64,000 nt of DNA from Apostichopus japonicus (GCF_037975245.1 NC_092571.1:15059917-15123916), one strand, 5' to 3'. Shown: positions 1-13,042, counted from the stretch's first letter. The notes: a model not told the origin generated them from the sequence alone. A program made the numbers and translations.

Positions 1-711
1 GCCAAGTTACAAAGTAATAAAATATATAAGGTTATTGCAGAATATTTAAACATGATGCTCTACTGGGTTCATTCAAAACCCCAACATCAAAATGTTTTTC
101 AGCCAAAGAATTACCAAATCTGTTTTCCTTTTGGCATTTCTACTGAGGTCATGTCAATATTTGAACCATGATGAAATGTTTCCCTTCCTATTCTCCTTCA
201 ACTCAAACAAGACTTTGTTGAAATACCTGATCCTTATCACCATCCGGACATTCAGTCTCTTTGGTGCCAAAAAACTGGGTATAAAATTTCTGAGACCTGT
301 CTGATGTAACTCAAAACCCCAGAAGTCCTCTTTCCAAATGAAATCTTTGATCGAGGAAAGATGGTACTGTAGATATCGTCATATCAGTATAAAACAATAT
401 TAATCCAAAGTTATTGTTTGCTTTGATGTGCGACCATACGTGTGCAACGGAAACATCTTCTCTGCACAGGTCGCCTACAAATTATCACTTCATGTTTGCT
501 TTGATCAGGATTTTTTTTTTGGGGGGGGAGGGGGTAATCTAAGATGTTTGTCTAAGTTGCTCATGAATCGAAGCAATATCTGTGGGGTTTTGAGGGACTA
601 TATACTTGCTGTAAGTCGCGACAGTATGAGAATAGGGCACAGTGTTGAAAAGTAGGATGCTGCAGGTGCTGCAGCCAGGCTGCACAGGACACAGTCTTTT
701 GTGCTATGCAG
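1..711. other. non-coding, no gene seen
   Basis: AT-rich sequence with short chance reading frames only. A G-run lies near 521-533. From about 640 it runs into the repeat element that surrounds the 22-bp array. Confidence 0.5.
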
Positions 712-932
712 TTTCACACAATAGGCAATGAAGTTTCACACAATAGGCAATGAAGTTTCACACAATAGGCAATGAAGTCTCACACAATAGGCAATGAAGT
801 TTTACACAATAGGCAATGAAGTTTTACACAATAGGCAATGAAGTTCCACATACTGTAATAGGCAATGAAGTTTCACACAATAGGCAATGAAGTTTCACAC
901 AATAGGCAATGAAGTTTCACACAATAGGGCAG
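712..932. repeat. 22-bp tandem array, about 10 copies
   Basis: The unit TTTCACACAATAGGCAATGA plus AG recurs about ten times from 712. Variants TCTCACAC and TTTTACAC occur, and one copy near 844 has a short insertion. It lies inside a larger repeat (about 640-1015) with GCAGCCAGGCTGC-type near-palindromes on both sides. A reverse-strand relative is at 48480-48890. Confidence 0.93.
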
Positions 933-3900
933 TGTTAGCTGGCAGAGATAATCTCTATTGTTCTCACATTGTGTCAGCCTGGCTGCAGAGAATTTTGCAG
1001 CTGCTGCAGTTTTCCTGTGTTACGTGGTGTGTTGCACTTTCTTCACTGTGTAGTCTCACTCACAAGAATGTCTTACTGTTCTACCACATAATAAATATGT
1101 AGCAGCATGCTCCAGTCTTAATCTATTTTTCTTTTCTATCTTTGGGGTGATTGCAGAACAGGACAGGGGAGTGGAGGGGGGGTTGGAAAGCAGGGAAGAG
1201 GATGAGGTGGAGATGATTTGCAGATGGGCGGTCTCACTTGCAATTTAAATGTTATTGAATAACATACTTTCTGTTAAACTTACTGTACAGTATCAATTTC
1301 GTTCTCAATGTCTGTATCGATGTAATTGGTTTGGGGGGGGGGTTTGGGGGGGGCCACAAATCCATACTTATGATAATTTTAAACTTTCTAGAACTGTAAG
1401 TCTCCTAATTTGTATCTCCTATACCTTGTACTATTGTAGCTTCTTTGAATTTATTGATATATTTTACTTCAATTCTGTATTAATTTGTTTACTAAATATT
1501 TGAAATCAAATTATGTATCTAGACATATTCCCAAATTATACAAACTGATAAAACTTTCAAGTGACTTTCACTGGGCAACAGTGGGTGGTAAGGGGGGGTA
1601 CTTACAGTTAGCTTCAATAATTTGCTTAAAACTTATCAAGAAGAAAGGAGGAGACATACATTCCAAAGAAAAATCGGTATAAAATCCCTGAATATTCTGA
1701 GGTGTAATTTGCGTACTTGTACTGTATTAACATGAAAAACAAAGTGTAAAAGAAACATCAGAAACTTTTAGTGAAAATAACAAAATGCATACAGCTGCTC
1801 CCCAGGGTCTTTGCTCCCTGGACCCTCATAAGGACTCTCCTTGCCCCCCCTTTCCTGGGTAGTCCCCTGTATCCCAGCCAATCACAGTGTACAAGCTACC
1901 AATCAGTCAGATTAGAAAGGCCCTCCTAGACACATATGCTAGATATGATGTGGTACAGTAGTAGAAGTGTCTCAGCATATGATTCCATAACACATATGAC
2001 AGAAGAAATTATAAAAGTAAATAATAATAAGTAAGAAAAATAAAATACTAACAAACATTTGTATTGCGCCGGTGTCCATCAAGAAAAATGCTCATATCAC
2101 AGTGGAACGAAAGGGCGAAGTAAATAACAGACAAAAGATTAGATAAGAATCGGTAATTTAAGTTGATTAGAAGTCTTTGAGTTCAAAGAAAACAGATGAA
2201 AAATGATCGCATCTAGGTAGGAAGTACAGGTACAGTTCTGAGTACTGTACATATTTGTGAAACCTTTCAATGTATTAATACCATATCACTTCCTCGAGGT
2301 AATAATACATGGAACCTATATATTAGAATGATACTTAACACATATATCCAGGAAACGGAAAAGTTTTGATATTACAATATCCTTCAGAAGAAGTGACAAA
2401 ATATTAGTGTGCATAGCGTGCGTGTGCATCTATGGAGCAGTCTGCGGAAAGTTCTGCATTTAACTTTAAGAATGGCGGCGAACGGAACGAAAGTACACTC
2501 TCTGTTTGTCTGTGATGACTTTTCCTGTTTTGAAGAGCTTTACAAGATATCAAATTTCCAACAATTTATTATTGTACATGTATAGCAGTGTCTCTCTCTT
2601 CCAATGTACGGTTTATAACTTAAGTCTTATCTACAGTACAAAAGAAAACATTGGTCTACAAATTCTGTTTTGCTTCTGGGAGTTGGTTCAATGAGAAATA
2701 TAAGGAGACACACCCAATTTGTGAAATTAGATCTATCAGGCTTATAGCCCTAGACAATATTTTTAAAAGGCTACAATAATATTGCCTGCATTGAATTCAC
2801 AATGTGCTAATACAAGCCTATTCTGATAGCTATGGTAAAATACTAGTATACATCTATAGGATAGTAAAAGTCTCAAAAGAGATTAACATTTTGAAATTTT
2901 TCTGTTGCCAATGTCCTACTGTAGTATCATGCACAGAAACTACGCAAAACACATTATTTAATACATTCCTTCTCTTCGACTCACACGCATGACTTTTTGA
3001 GGTCATCAATTTTATGAATTCACAGGGGAGGGGAACAGGCTACAAAATGTTGCATTTTTTTAGCAGAAACAACTTTTGTTTGATTCAATCACAGTAAGTA
3101 GTTGAAAAACAAACAGAAAAAAACCCCCAAAGCTGTAAACCCTCTGGTCTCCCCACCACCACCCCCACCCCCTTACCCCTCCCCCCAAAAAACAAAGCAA
3201 AAGAGAAAGAAAGAAAAGTTGTTTCTGGAAAGTGTGCTTTATACAGTGTAGCTAGTATAACTAACATACTGTACAGTGTGTATAAAAGTACAGTGTGAAT
3301 TGGAGAATGGTCCAGATAACAATTTGATGGTGTAGTAGCCGCTGTGAGATTTGCAGAACTCTTTTGCCTATATATCACAAAGCAATTACTGAACTAAAGA
3401 ACATATAATGAGACTAAATGTTCCGGCAACATAAATTAGTAGGTGTTTTAACTGCAAACCATACTGTAGCCTCCTCAAATATGATGTTCCAGGATTAAGA
3501 ATCCTGTGGCGAAAAAAAGAAGTAATGTAGGTTCGCTAAGTTCTGAACGGTAGATCATGAAGGAAAGGGGAGAGTACCTGTGGCTCTCCTGGATGTAGGA
3601 TAGGGGTGCTGTGCTAATGGTGCTAATGTAAAAGAAGAAGAAAGTGCATAAGTATGGTGCAGACAGGTAAGTATCATTTCTCATAAATTCAAAAAATCAC
3701 AAAACAGAAAGTTTGGGGGATTATGTTTTTCTTCTTTCCTGGTTAGTTACTCCAGGGGTGGTGGGTGGTTATGTCAGGGCTGGGGCATTCTCTCCTTCCC
3801 ATTCCCAGTAAAGTCAGCTTTGATCAACACCCCCACCACCCCTTCCCCCACCCCAACACCCCCTCCCCCAACATCCCATCACCCCTGGGAGATTCTGCCA

Positions 3901-6574
3901 AGATTAGATTGCAAGTTATATTGTAGCTATATTGTAGCTCGTCCACAAGATTGGAAAGTTTGTTTGATAACAAAAAAGCTTGCATGCATGTATGTATACA
4001 CAGTATGTGTGTGGTCTGTGGTATCTTGACTCCTGGTGCAGCTTTACTGGGTAAAGTTGACTCTCGTTCTGACTCAGACAAGTCCGATGGAAACCTAGTG
4101 ATAATTATGGATCTGTATTCTCCTGATAGCTGCTTGAGTTAATTAGTCATATCCTACATCGTTGACAGTTTAATTACCGGCGCAGCCATCTCCAAGAATT
4201 TGGTAAAGGGTTATACAGTGAGGGCCCATTGGAGTGTATACAGCAATATGGAAAGAAAATGTGGTTTATATGGAGACTGTTCCATTTATGAGAGAGAGAG
4301 AGAGAGAGAGAGAGGTGGAGTTAAAGGTGGTTAAATTTATTAATTTAACCAGGTGAATGAAAGAGAACTTTTTTTAATGTGACATATTGCTGCTTTTATT
4401 CCTCATTTCCTTCCTGGGGCACAGGTGTTAAAATTCACATATATACTGAGTACAGGATGGTTAATTTTTCTTCTCCTTCCATTTGCAAACCATTGCAGAT
4501 ATATTAATTTAAAAGAAATGGGAGTAAATTTGGTTGCCGATCTTCATTTCAAAATCAGTAAAGATTGCAAATATTCACAATTAGATTTATCCTTTTGTTG
4601 GCCAAAGGGTTGGATTACAGTGGAGAACCAGCAAAAGATCAGAGTTATAAGATCAGATTCCCTTCTCAAGATTAACTTCCCAGATCAACTGTCCCCCAGA
4701 TCTTGATTGCCCAATCAAGGGAGATTTTCCAGAGTTCTAGATCACAAAACTCAGTCTGAACACTCAGGGAAGGGGTGGGGTAAGAGTGGGGCCTGGGGGC
4801 AGGGGTCTGGATCAAGATGACCGTAGTTCACTTCCATGATGTAACAACATGGTGTCAAAAATATTACCAAAACAGAGTCCCAACTCGAAAAGCTAATTTT
4901 AATGGAAAGAATCCTTGAACCAGGTATTAGCTTTAGGTGACTCATACAGTATCTGATGCTGTTAGGTCAAGCTGTTATTTTTTTTTTCTTTTCAGAAGAG
5001 ACAATTTGCAACGACATATTCCTCTCATTTTTGAGTACTTTGTAATTTTTAAAATGAGGTCAAGCACCTGCTATCTATCTAATTAGATTTCTCTTTTTTT
5101 TTAACACTGCGATACTAATTACTTCCTTCCTGTCGTGAAACTTAAATCCACACGCAGAAAAAAAAAAAATGTATCAAAAATGAAAAAAATCCTCTATCGG
5201 TTGGACCTATGAGAATGAAACCAACCGGAATCAAATTATTAGTTAAAATCACAGTGTTCATTAATTTACGTTAATAAAGCCTCGCTGTAAATAATGTAGA
5301 AAAAATGAAATTGGTAAATTTTTTATTCAAGTTTTAATCGAAGGGGGAGTGAAACTTCTTTGAGAAACTGATTTAAAATGGTAGATTAGCCTTTGGGAGG
5401 AACTTGGAGGTATTGTATTGCAGGAGTTCAGTGAGTGCACTGTGAGACACCGATATATACCCTAAGGACTTCCTTCCCGCCATGCATAGCTTCCTTCCAT
5501 TTTATAATAAGAATAATATCATACATATTTATGATGATGTTCTGAACAATGCAAGCATTTTTCTAAATGTCAAGTCAGTTACAAACTTGTATATTAACTT
5601 CACACCTACAGAACCTTGCTCGATATCTCTCATTGACAGTCGAAAATTAGATATCAAGTTCTAATATCGTCAAGTTTTTAATTCTCATACAACCGGTAAC
5701 ATTTTATGTTGTTGTTGTCACTTCTGATGTCAATTTTAAGGGGAAACGAGAATGCTCGAAAAGGTAAGTAAGCACAAATTTTTCTCGCCTTCCTGTTTTG
5801 GTTTCCTGTAATGTACTTGCAGTGAAGCAACGTCACTCATAGCACTAGAGCAACTTGTGTTAAAATTAGTAGAGATCTGAATAGTGCATAATTGCTTTCT
5901 AAGTTTTTATAGTCACATGTACAGTGTACAGGATGTTGCAGCTCACACTCATTTTTAGCATGTTTAGTATGTATGTTTTTTAGATCCTCCTGCAAGCAGG
6001 AACATGCGAAGAAGCCTCATTGGCTTATCAAAGCCGCAAACTGACCGAAGTCAGTCTCTTACATTCATATTTAACCTCCATGATTATGAATTGTCAATTG
6101 TCAACAATATACATTAATCTTGGAGTGACTCGACCATTTTGACCATTTTGCATATCATTTTGCTATGCGATTCGGGATAAATTAATCCCTGATATGCACT
6201 TACTGTACCCATATACAGTACCTATTACACCTACAAACTTTGGTAAAGTCTCCTTTTACCTCCGACCACTTCCGCTCACTTGCAGGGAATTCTGTAGTTT
6301 AGTGTTCAGATTTTGTGTGGCAGTCTTGAAGGCTCTTTTAATATATTAAACGTTTTTTGTCTCTTAAGAAATACTTTGGTTCCTATGTAAATACAGACAG
6401 GTCTGTTAATACACCGTCGGTCTTCTATAGTAATTTGACCTTTGTTATAATTGATAAATTATTTCCTTACTTAAATTGTCTCTCTTTACTGTTAATTATA
6501 ACTCTGGCCGGTTTAGGAATATTGTGAAGTTGGTACACTGTATAGTACAGTGTGACAGTAACGATGTAGGCACA
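933..6574. other. non-coding, no gene seen
   Basis: No reading frame shows codon structure or a recognisable domain. The stretch contains G-runs (near 1330), a CT-rich/C-rich strip (3150-3190 and 3815-3880), an (AG)n microsatellite at 4290-4313 and poly-A/T tracts. Confidence 0.5.
4290..4313. repeat. (AG)n microsatellite
   Basis: About twelve uninterrupted GA/AG dinucleotides in non-coding sequence. Confidence 0.85.
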
Positions 6575-6720
6575 TTGGATGGTAGAATGAGAAGGAAGGG
6601 GTATTGACCGGAGGGGGCCGGTCATAGAGGGCGCACAGTGTTAAAAGGGTATCAGTTCATTCTAGACACGGTAGAACAAGAGTGCTGAAGTTGTGGGGAG
6701 ACAGGTAGGCTTGTGACTCA
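6575..6720 (-). repeat. dispersed 'ACCTGTCTCC' repeat, reverse copy
   Basis: Read on the minus strand it gives CTACCTGTCTCC, then CAGCACTCTTG, a TCTACC word, AACACTGTGCGCCC and a TTCTACCATCC end. This order is shared with copies at 7640, 8148, 16680 (reverse), 20540, 22185 and the array at 22425. No coding potential or terminal repeats were seen. Confidence 0.6.
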
Positions 6721-7277
6721 TAATATGCAAACCGGTAAGTTTTGGATTATATTTAAAGTGAAAACTGACTGGGGAATTACTGTATTATAAATAGCCTGTG
6801 TCCTTGTCTTTGTCCTTGTGACTTTATCTTTGTCTGAGGAAGTACAGGAAAAAGAATAAGTAGGTTAATTAGTTTAAGTTTTTGTTGTCAACTTTCTCAG
6901 AAATTAATGATGGCTTTCAACTAAAATATATGACTCAGATTAATTAGGGTACATTGTGTACTTTCTTATACATTGCCAAAAGAAACACTGCAATGCTAAT
7001 GTATGTATGTTTGCTACACCATTGAAAAGCCAACCCTTGAGGTTTGCATTTTAATTGGAAAATTCGCCAGATATAGGTCATCATGATTGGACTACATCCC
7101 AACATGCGATTTTGTGACGACAGGTTAAATTTGGCACATTCATTATAATGCAGCTCGTTAATTAACGAATGTCTGAATTAGCCAGGAGGTGTGAAACTGT
7201 GATTACAAAAAGCAGTTTAGAATATTTCACTCCGAAGTGGTTGTACGCTAGAGTGAAGCAGAGAGCTGTCGTCAGTG

Positions 7278-7545
7278 CTTTATTACTCGGAAAGACGCAA
7301 GCCCAACCCTCATTGATAGTCTGCCACAAGCCCAACCCTCATTGATAGTCTATGTGATAGAAATAACTGTCATGAACAACTCTCCCAAACAGCTGAAAAA
7401 GGATTTCATTCTATTCGGAAGATCTATTTAACTGTATTATAGATTTAATGTGTTCCTTACACATGCTAGGCTGAAGACTTGATCAAGTCTAAATATGACA
7501 TCATCCAGCCACCTGTGATTCAAGTTTGTATGTTTTCTTGATTCA
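7278..7545. repeat. dispersed repeat R2, uninterrupted copy
   Basis: It begins with a doubled CAAGCCCAACCCTCATTGAT segment (7288 and 7327). It ends with GCTGAAGACTTGATCAAGTC followed by TAAATATGACATCATC. The same two ends reappear at about 50105-50120 and 50518-50560, where a SINE separates them. Confidence 0.65.
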
Positions 7546-7639
7546 TTACAAATATGTTAATTTTTCTGTCTTTTGGGGATGGGTCTTGTAGATGCTGAAT
7601 ATTGAGTCTACCCTTTACATGACAATTCTAAGGGTCTCG

Positions 7640-7800
7640 CTCCTCTCGCTCCTCGCTCCTCGCTCCTCGCTCCTCGCTCCTCTCTCACCTGTCTCACAGT
7701 CAACAAGTTCTTTTTCCTATCTACCTAAACTACTGTACATGATTGGAATGTTTTATCACATTTTTCCCTCCCCACGCCCCCCTCCCCCCCACTTGAAGGG
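7640..7800 (+). repeat. dispersed 'ACCTGTCTCC' repeat with CTCCTCG minisatellite
   Basis: A CTCGCTCCTCG-type short tandem run (7637-7682) leads into TCTCACCTGTCTCAC, ATCTACCTAAACTACTG and a C-rich CCCCCCTCC block. The order is that of the family at 8148 and 20540. Confidence 0.55.
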
Positions 7801-8147
7801 CACTGCCCACTTCCTCTTCCTTCTTTCAAGCTATGGATATTTCTTCCAAATAGATCTAAGTTATATCTTTGGTGATCATATTCTGGACCAGACTCTGTCA
7901 GGATCAACTTACTTCACCTTCTCCAAGCGCTACTTATCCTTTTCAAATAAGGTGGGTTTCTTTCCCCTTTAAGTATATATATGCAGCAGCTCTCGCAACA
8001 CCTAATAGCATTTCCTGACAATATTACCAGACCTTTAGAACGATTATACTGTTACTCAAAATGAGAAACTGTATACATATCAGAATCAACACTTTTGTAG
8101 ATCTTTTTGCAATACATTACAACTTTATGTTAATTTGCAAATATACA

Positions 8148-8292
8148 CTGCTCCTCTCATACCTGTCTCCCATTCCACATCTGCACTTTTCCATCTACCT
8201 AACTACACATTGGAAACGTTATAGCACAGCGCCCTCGCTCCCCTGGTACCCCCCACTTGCACCTCCTTCCGAATCTACCACTCAGGAAGACA
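8148..8292 (+). repeat. dispersed 'ACCTGTCTCC' repeat
   Basis: Contains CATACCTGTCTCCCAT, CATCTGCACT, CATCTACCTAACTAC, TAGCACAGCGCCC and CCGAATCTACCA in family order. Confidence 0.6.
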
Positions 8293-8520
8293 AACTACTC
8301 GTTTTGTTAACAGCTTTTGCTTAACAATTTTCTCCAAATTTCCCCAACCAGTAAGTTTTGGGGTACTTTTGAAGTCATTATTACTGTAGTCCTTTGGAAT
8401 CTGTTGAAATCCGTTATCTTCAATCAGAGTATAATGCACAGAAAATGATACATGTTAACTTAAAAACATCTGTTTGAGTTGATTTAACCTTCATTTGGGA
8501 AAAGAGCAAAGAAACGTAAC

Positions 8521-8592
8521 TGCTGGAATCGAACAAGTGACCTCTGGTATTACAAGCCCAGAGGTCCCCGGTTCGAATCCCATTCTGGCCAT
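8521..8592. repeat. tRNA-derived SINE remnant with inverted anticodon arm
   Basis: The right half reads forward as a tRNA T arm and acceptor end (GGTTCGAATCC at 8570-8580, then CATTCTGGCCA). The left half (GAATCGAACAAGTGACC) is the same region in reverse. CCTCTGG and CCCAGAGG form a perfect stem around TATTACAAG. The forward relative is at 30201-30272. It cannot fold as a normal tRNA. Confidence 0.6.
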
Positions 8593-8599
8593 AAATTTC

Positions 8600-11050
8600 T
8601 TTGTTGTTTTCCATTGTCTAATATTTCCCAATCAGATTTCTAATATTCATATTTTTACTTATAATAATCTTTCATTTGGTGAAAAGTAATTGATAGAAGC
8701 TAGGGAGGATTTATAATTTATAGTTTGATCAATTGCCAATGTCTAATTTGAATTATACTAAGTAAATTTTGGTAAGATACTAAAATTGAACATTTATTAA
8801 CCATTAAGCACAAAAAATCTGCTCAGAAGTACTATAAATTGTAAAACAAGAAACTGGAACAAGCTGTCAACTTCGGAGACTAAATAATGATTCCGTTTTG
8901 ATTTTCTGTGTAGTTGTATTTGTTTGAACCTTTTTAACTTCTGTTCAGTTCAGTTGATAAATAGAGGGCAGTATTTCATTGATGACTTTTATAGATTTTT
9001 ATCCTGAGAATGGACTATAGTACACTTACTACAATCTGTGGTTATTACATGGTCATTCATCATTGAAGCAGAGAGCTTTTTAGCCCACCAGCTATTACAA
9101 CTCACTGATTGAAGGGATCAATTTAAGAGTTATCATTTGTAGACAAAAAATGACTACTATTATGGTATCATTTTTTTGACATTACATAAAAAATTCAGGA
9201 GATTTTCTTTGTGACAAATTTGATTCAGCAAATCTTTTTACTGTCATATCTTTAAAGAATTCTCCTCACTTGAACATATCTCAGTGTCTGATATCATTAA
9301 AGGATAAATTTAAGCAGAATGCAAAACATTGAAAACACTGCTATCAGTGCAGGTTGTATTTCAACACCACTTTATATTTGAATGACCCTTTAAACTTCCG
9401 AGGCTCATCAGTCAAAGTGGCTGGACTACTTAAACTAACACACAGACCACTAGGATTAGTTCCTATCAGATTCAACATAAAAGTCAATTGGAAAACATGT
9501 AAGATTTATTTAGCCTCAGACTCAGACAACATGTTTTATATATTATAAATTACAAATTTGTCCCGGACAAATGTTGTGGAATATTTTCTATCACTGGTGG
9601 TGCTCTGTTGTTCATATAAATTAAAAAACAAAAAAGGAAACATGTTTTGATTGAGCTGTGAGAATTTATCAAACAGAGGCTTAGTTAAATTAACATAAAT
9701 TTGGCCTCCTGCCTTGAGGAACTGAGGTCCTCATCAATTTAACCTTAAAGGAGCATTCCAGAGATTTTATCATATATATATATATTTTAAAGGTGAATAA
9801 TATCTTGAAAACTGGAATATAAAACATTAATAACTGCATGGCACTCACACTTTTTCCTTTGTATTTCTTGGACTATATGATATTACAATTACGGCTAAAA
9901 TTCTGTCTAAAAGTCACACTTTTATAAGAGTCTGTGAATAAACATTTTTGGAACCAAAAATAATAAACTCTAGATATTAAGATTTTGACTTGCAATATAA
10001 ACTTGAAGGCAATAACTACTGCTGACCTTTTGAGGTGTAGCCCTGACCAAATTATGCTCCCAATTGTATATATCTCAGAGTCATGCATATACTCATTAAT
10101 ATGCAATGTACAACTAGAAAATTTATTCCTTTAACTTCCATCAATATTAGTTATGTCCAACTATTATTGTATCACTTTTTTTTGGACATTATGTCAAAAA
10201 TTCAGGAGATGTTCTTTGTGACAAAACTTATTCAGCATTCATAACTGTATTCAGCAGCTGAAAAATCTTTGAAGAATTCTCCTCACTTGGTCATATCTCA
10301 GTGTCTGATATCATTAAAGGATGATATACAATGTACAAGTAGTAAATATATTCCTTTAAACTTCCATGAATATTAATTAAATGTCTTTTATTTTAAACTT
10401 GTACATGACTTCCCCTAACGAGCTCAATCAAGGTAATGACGACGGATATCGTCCTTTCGATAATTTTTTTTTTCATTTTTTTTTTACCGGTAGTGGCGTT
10501 ATAGAAGGAGATCTCTGTGCTAGAGTGCAGGAAGCCGCATTGTTTGGTGGCCAATGTTTGTTTACATAGACATGTAGACCGATGATTAACCCGCAGTAGT
10601 GCCTCATTCCATAAGCAATTAACTGCCAGCGGATGAAATTTCATGACGGTTTAATTATATGAACATGTCTGGCACCGCATAGCGATACTTCCGTTTTGAA
10701 TTGGCCCCTCGCTGTGAAGTATCAATTGTCCCAGGGTTTTTGGTGAACCGTTCCGTTCTTCAAGTCAGTTGAATATACAAATCAGGCCATGCAGGCATCA
10801 GGTTTTGCCCTGCAAACAGATGCCTCGCAAAGCTCTACAGTGCTGAATGCCGACATATATCCTGCCCACAGTATAGTCTACTGTACATTCCAGTTTAGGC
10901 TCGCACTGCAGTATGTACAGTTGTCATATCTTAGAACTGTCCAGAAACGTATGTGAACTATACTGTACTCATATAAGATTCCAACAGGATAATAAATACC
11001 ATCTATCTATTTGTTGTTTTCTATGATTTAAAATAAACTATATATGTCAA
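8600..11050. other. non-coding, with a partly duplicated segment
   Basis: No exon seen. Segments at about 9170-9310 and 10165-10325 are diverged direct copies (shared TTCAGGAGAT, GAATTCTCCTCACTTG and CATATCTCAGTGTCTGATAT). A short segment around 10100-10140 recurs at 10330-10378. A slightly CpG-richer patch is at 10430-10720. Confidence 0.55.
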
Positions 11051-12578
11051 ATTAGTTTCAGTCTGCAACTGTGTTTGTCAAACCTGATCCAGTGTAGCTT
11101 ACACCCTTGAAATTCAGATTAGTTTCAGTCTGCAACTGTTGTGTCAAACCTGATCCAGTGTAGCTTACACCCTTGAAATTCAGATTAGTTTCAGTCTGCA
11201 ACTGTGTTTGTCAAACCTGATCCAGTGTAGCTTACACCCTTGAAATTCAGATTAGTTTCAGTCTGCAACTGTTGTGTCAAACCTGATCCAGTGTAGCTTA
11301 CACCCTTGAAATTCAGATTAGTTTCAGTCTGCAACTGTTGTGTCAAACCTGATCCAGTGTAGCTTACACCCTTGAAATTCAGATTAGTTTCAGTCTGCAA
11401 CTGTTGTGTCAAACCTGATCCAGTGTAGCTTACACCCTTGAAATTCAGATTAGTTTCAGTCTGCAACTGTTGTGTCAAACCTGATCCAGTGTAGCTTACA
11501 CCCTTGAAATTCAGATTAGTTTCAGTCTGCAACTGTGTTTGTCAAACCTGATCCAGTGTAGCTTACACCCTTGAAATTCAGATTAGTTTCAGTCTGCAAC
11601 TGTTGTGTCAAACCTGATCCAGTGTAGCTTACACCCTTGAAATTCAGATTAGTTTCAGTCTGCAACTGTGTTTGTCAAACCTGATCCAGTGTAGCTTACA
11701 CCCTTGAAATTCAGATTAGTTTCAGTCTGCAACTGTTGTGTCAAACCTGATCCAGTGTAGCTTACACCCTTGAAATTCAGATTAGTTTCAGTCTGCAACT
11801 GTTGTGTCAAACCTGATCCAGTGTAGCTTACACCCTTGAAATTCAGATTAGTTTCAGTCTGCAACTGTTGTGTCAAACCTGATCCAGTGTAGCTTACACC
11901 CTTGACATTCAGATTAGTTTCAGTCTGCAACTGTTGTGTCAAACCTGATCCAGTGTAGCTTACACCCTTGAAATTCAGATTAGTTTCAGTCTGCAACTGT
12001 TGTGTCAAACCTGATCCAGTGTAGCTTACACCCTTGAAATTCAGATTAGTTTCAGTCTGCAACTGTTGTGTCAAACCTGATCCAGTGTAGCTTACACCCT
12101 TGAAATTCAGATTAGTTTCAGTCTGCAACTGTGTTTGTCAAACCTGATCCAGTGTAGCTTACACCCTTGAAATTCAGATTAGTTTCAGTCTGCAACTGTG
12201 TTTGTCAAACCTGATCCAGTGTAGCTTACACCCTTGAAATTCAGATTAGTTTCAGTCTGCAACTGTGTTTGTCAAACCTGATCCAGTGTAGCTTACACCC
12301 TTGAAATTCAGATTAGTTTCAGTCTGCAACTGTGTTTGTCAAACCTGATCCAGTGTAGCTTACACCCTTGAAATTCAGATTAGTTTCAGTCTGCAACTGT
12401 GTTGTGTCAAACCTGATCCAGTGTAGCTTACACCCTTGAAATTCAGATTAGTTTCAGTCTGCAACTGTTGTGTCAAACCTGATCCAGTGTAGCTTACACC
12501 CTTGAAATTCAGATTAGTTTCAGTCTGCAACTGTTGTGTCAAACCTGATCCAGTGTAGCTTACACCCTTGAAATTCAG
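11051..12578. repeat. 66/67-bp minisatellite, 23 copies
   Basis: The unit starts ATTAGTTTCAGTCTGCAACT and ends CACCCTTGAAATTCAG. I count 14 units of 66 bp, eight of 67 bp (ACTGTGTTTGTC type) and one of 68 bp, which sums exactly to the 1528-bp span. Only one base substitution was noticed (GACATTCAG near 11905). The minus strand is open in runs of 66-bp units as a 22-residue repeat, but 67-bp units shift the frame, so it is not a gene. Confidence 0.96.
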
Positions 12579-12663
12579 GTATTACAATTGATTTATTATT
12601 TGCTTTGATCTCTTAATACTGCTCTTCCTCACAACCTCCTCATTTATCACTCTGGCTCTATGG

Positions 12664-13034
12664 CAAGGGTTCCCTAACTGGGGTGCATGAACCCCCAGGG
12701 GGTGCGTGAGTCCATCCCAGGGGGTTCGTGAGACATTTCTCAAAGTCAAAACTAGAGTACTTTTTGTTGAGCTAACATCTGATATGTCATATTATTAAGT
12801 AATGTACAAAAGCCATAGATCTATGGACAAACTCATTTCGCGTTCCATACGCATATATGTTGCCATTGTACAGTAGTACCGTACCATGCATGTGATACTT
12901 GATCTTTTACGAAGCACTATTATGCGTATTATAGTATAATAATGACTCAGATGGTGTCTCGAAAAGTTGGGGATTCGTGGACAACTCTGACATCCACAGG
13001 GGGTTCGTGGGGGGATAAAGTTAGGGAAACCCTG
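12664..13034. mobile_element. hAT-type non-autonomous DNA transposon (MITE)
   Basis: Ends CAAGGGTTCCCTAACT and, on the other strand, CAGGGTTTCCCTAACT form terminal inverted repeats. They are followed inside by related GGGGGTTCGTG/CACGAACCCCC blocks. Both sides are flanked by the 8-bp direct repeat CTCTATGG (12656-12663 and 13035-13042). An 8-bp duplication with CAGGG-type ends is the known signature of the hAT superfamily. At 371 bp with no transposase it is a MITE. Confidence 0.9.
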
Positions 13035-13042
13035 CTCTATGG

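Noticed and set aside
712-932. CRISPR-like array
   Set aside because: The 22-bp units are directly adjacent with no unique spacers, and the genome is eukaryotic.
4425-4706. Secreted or membrane protein from a 93-codon frame with a hydrophobic start
   Set aside because: No family resemblance, no splice partners, and hydrophobic starts are common in T-rich non-coding DNA.
11191-12128. Minus-strand open frames encoding a perfect 22-residue repeat
   Set aside because: They exist only where 66-bp minisatellite units are adjacent; 67-bp units break the frame, and there are no flanking exons or codon bias.
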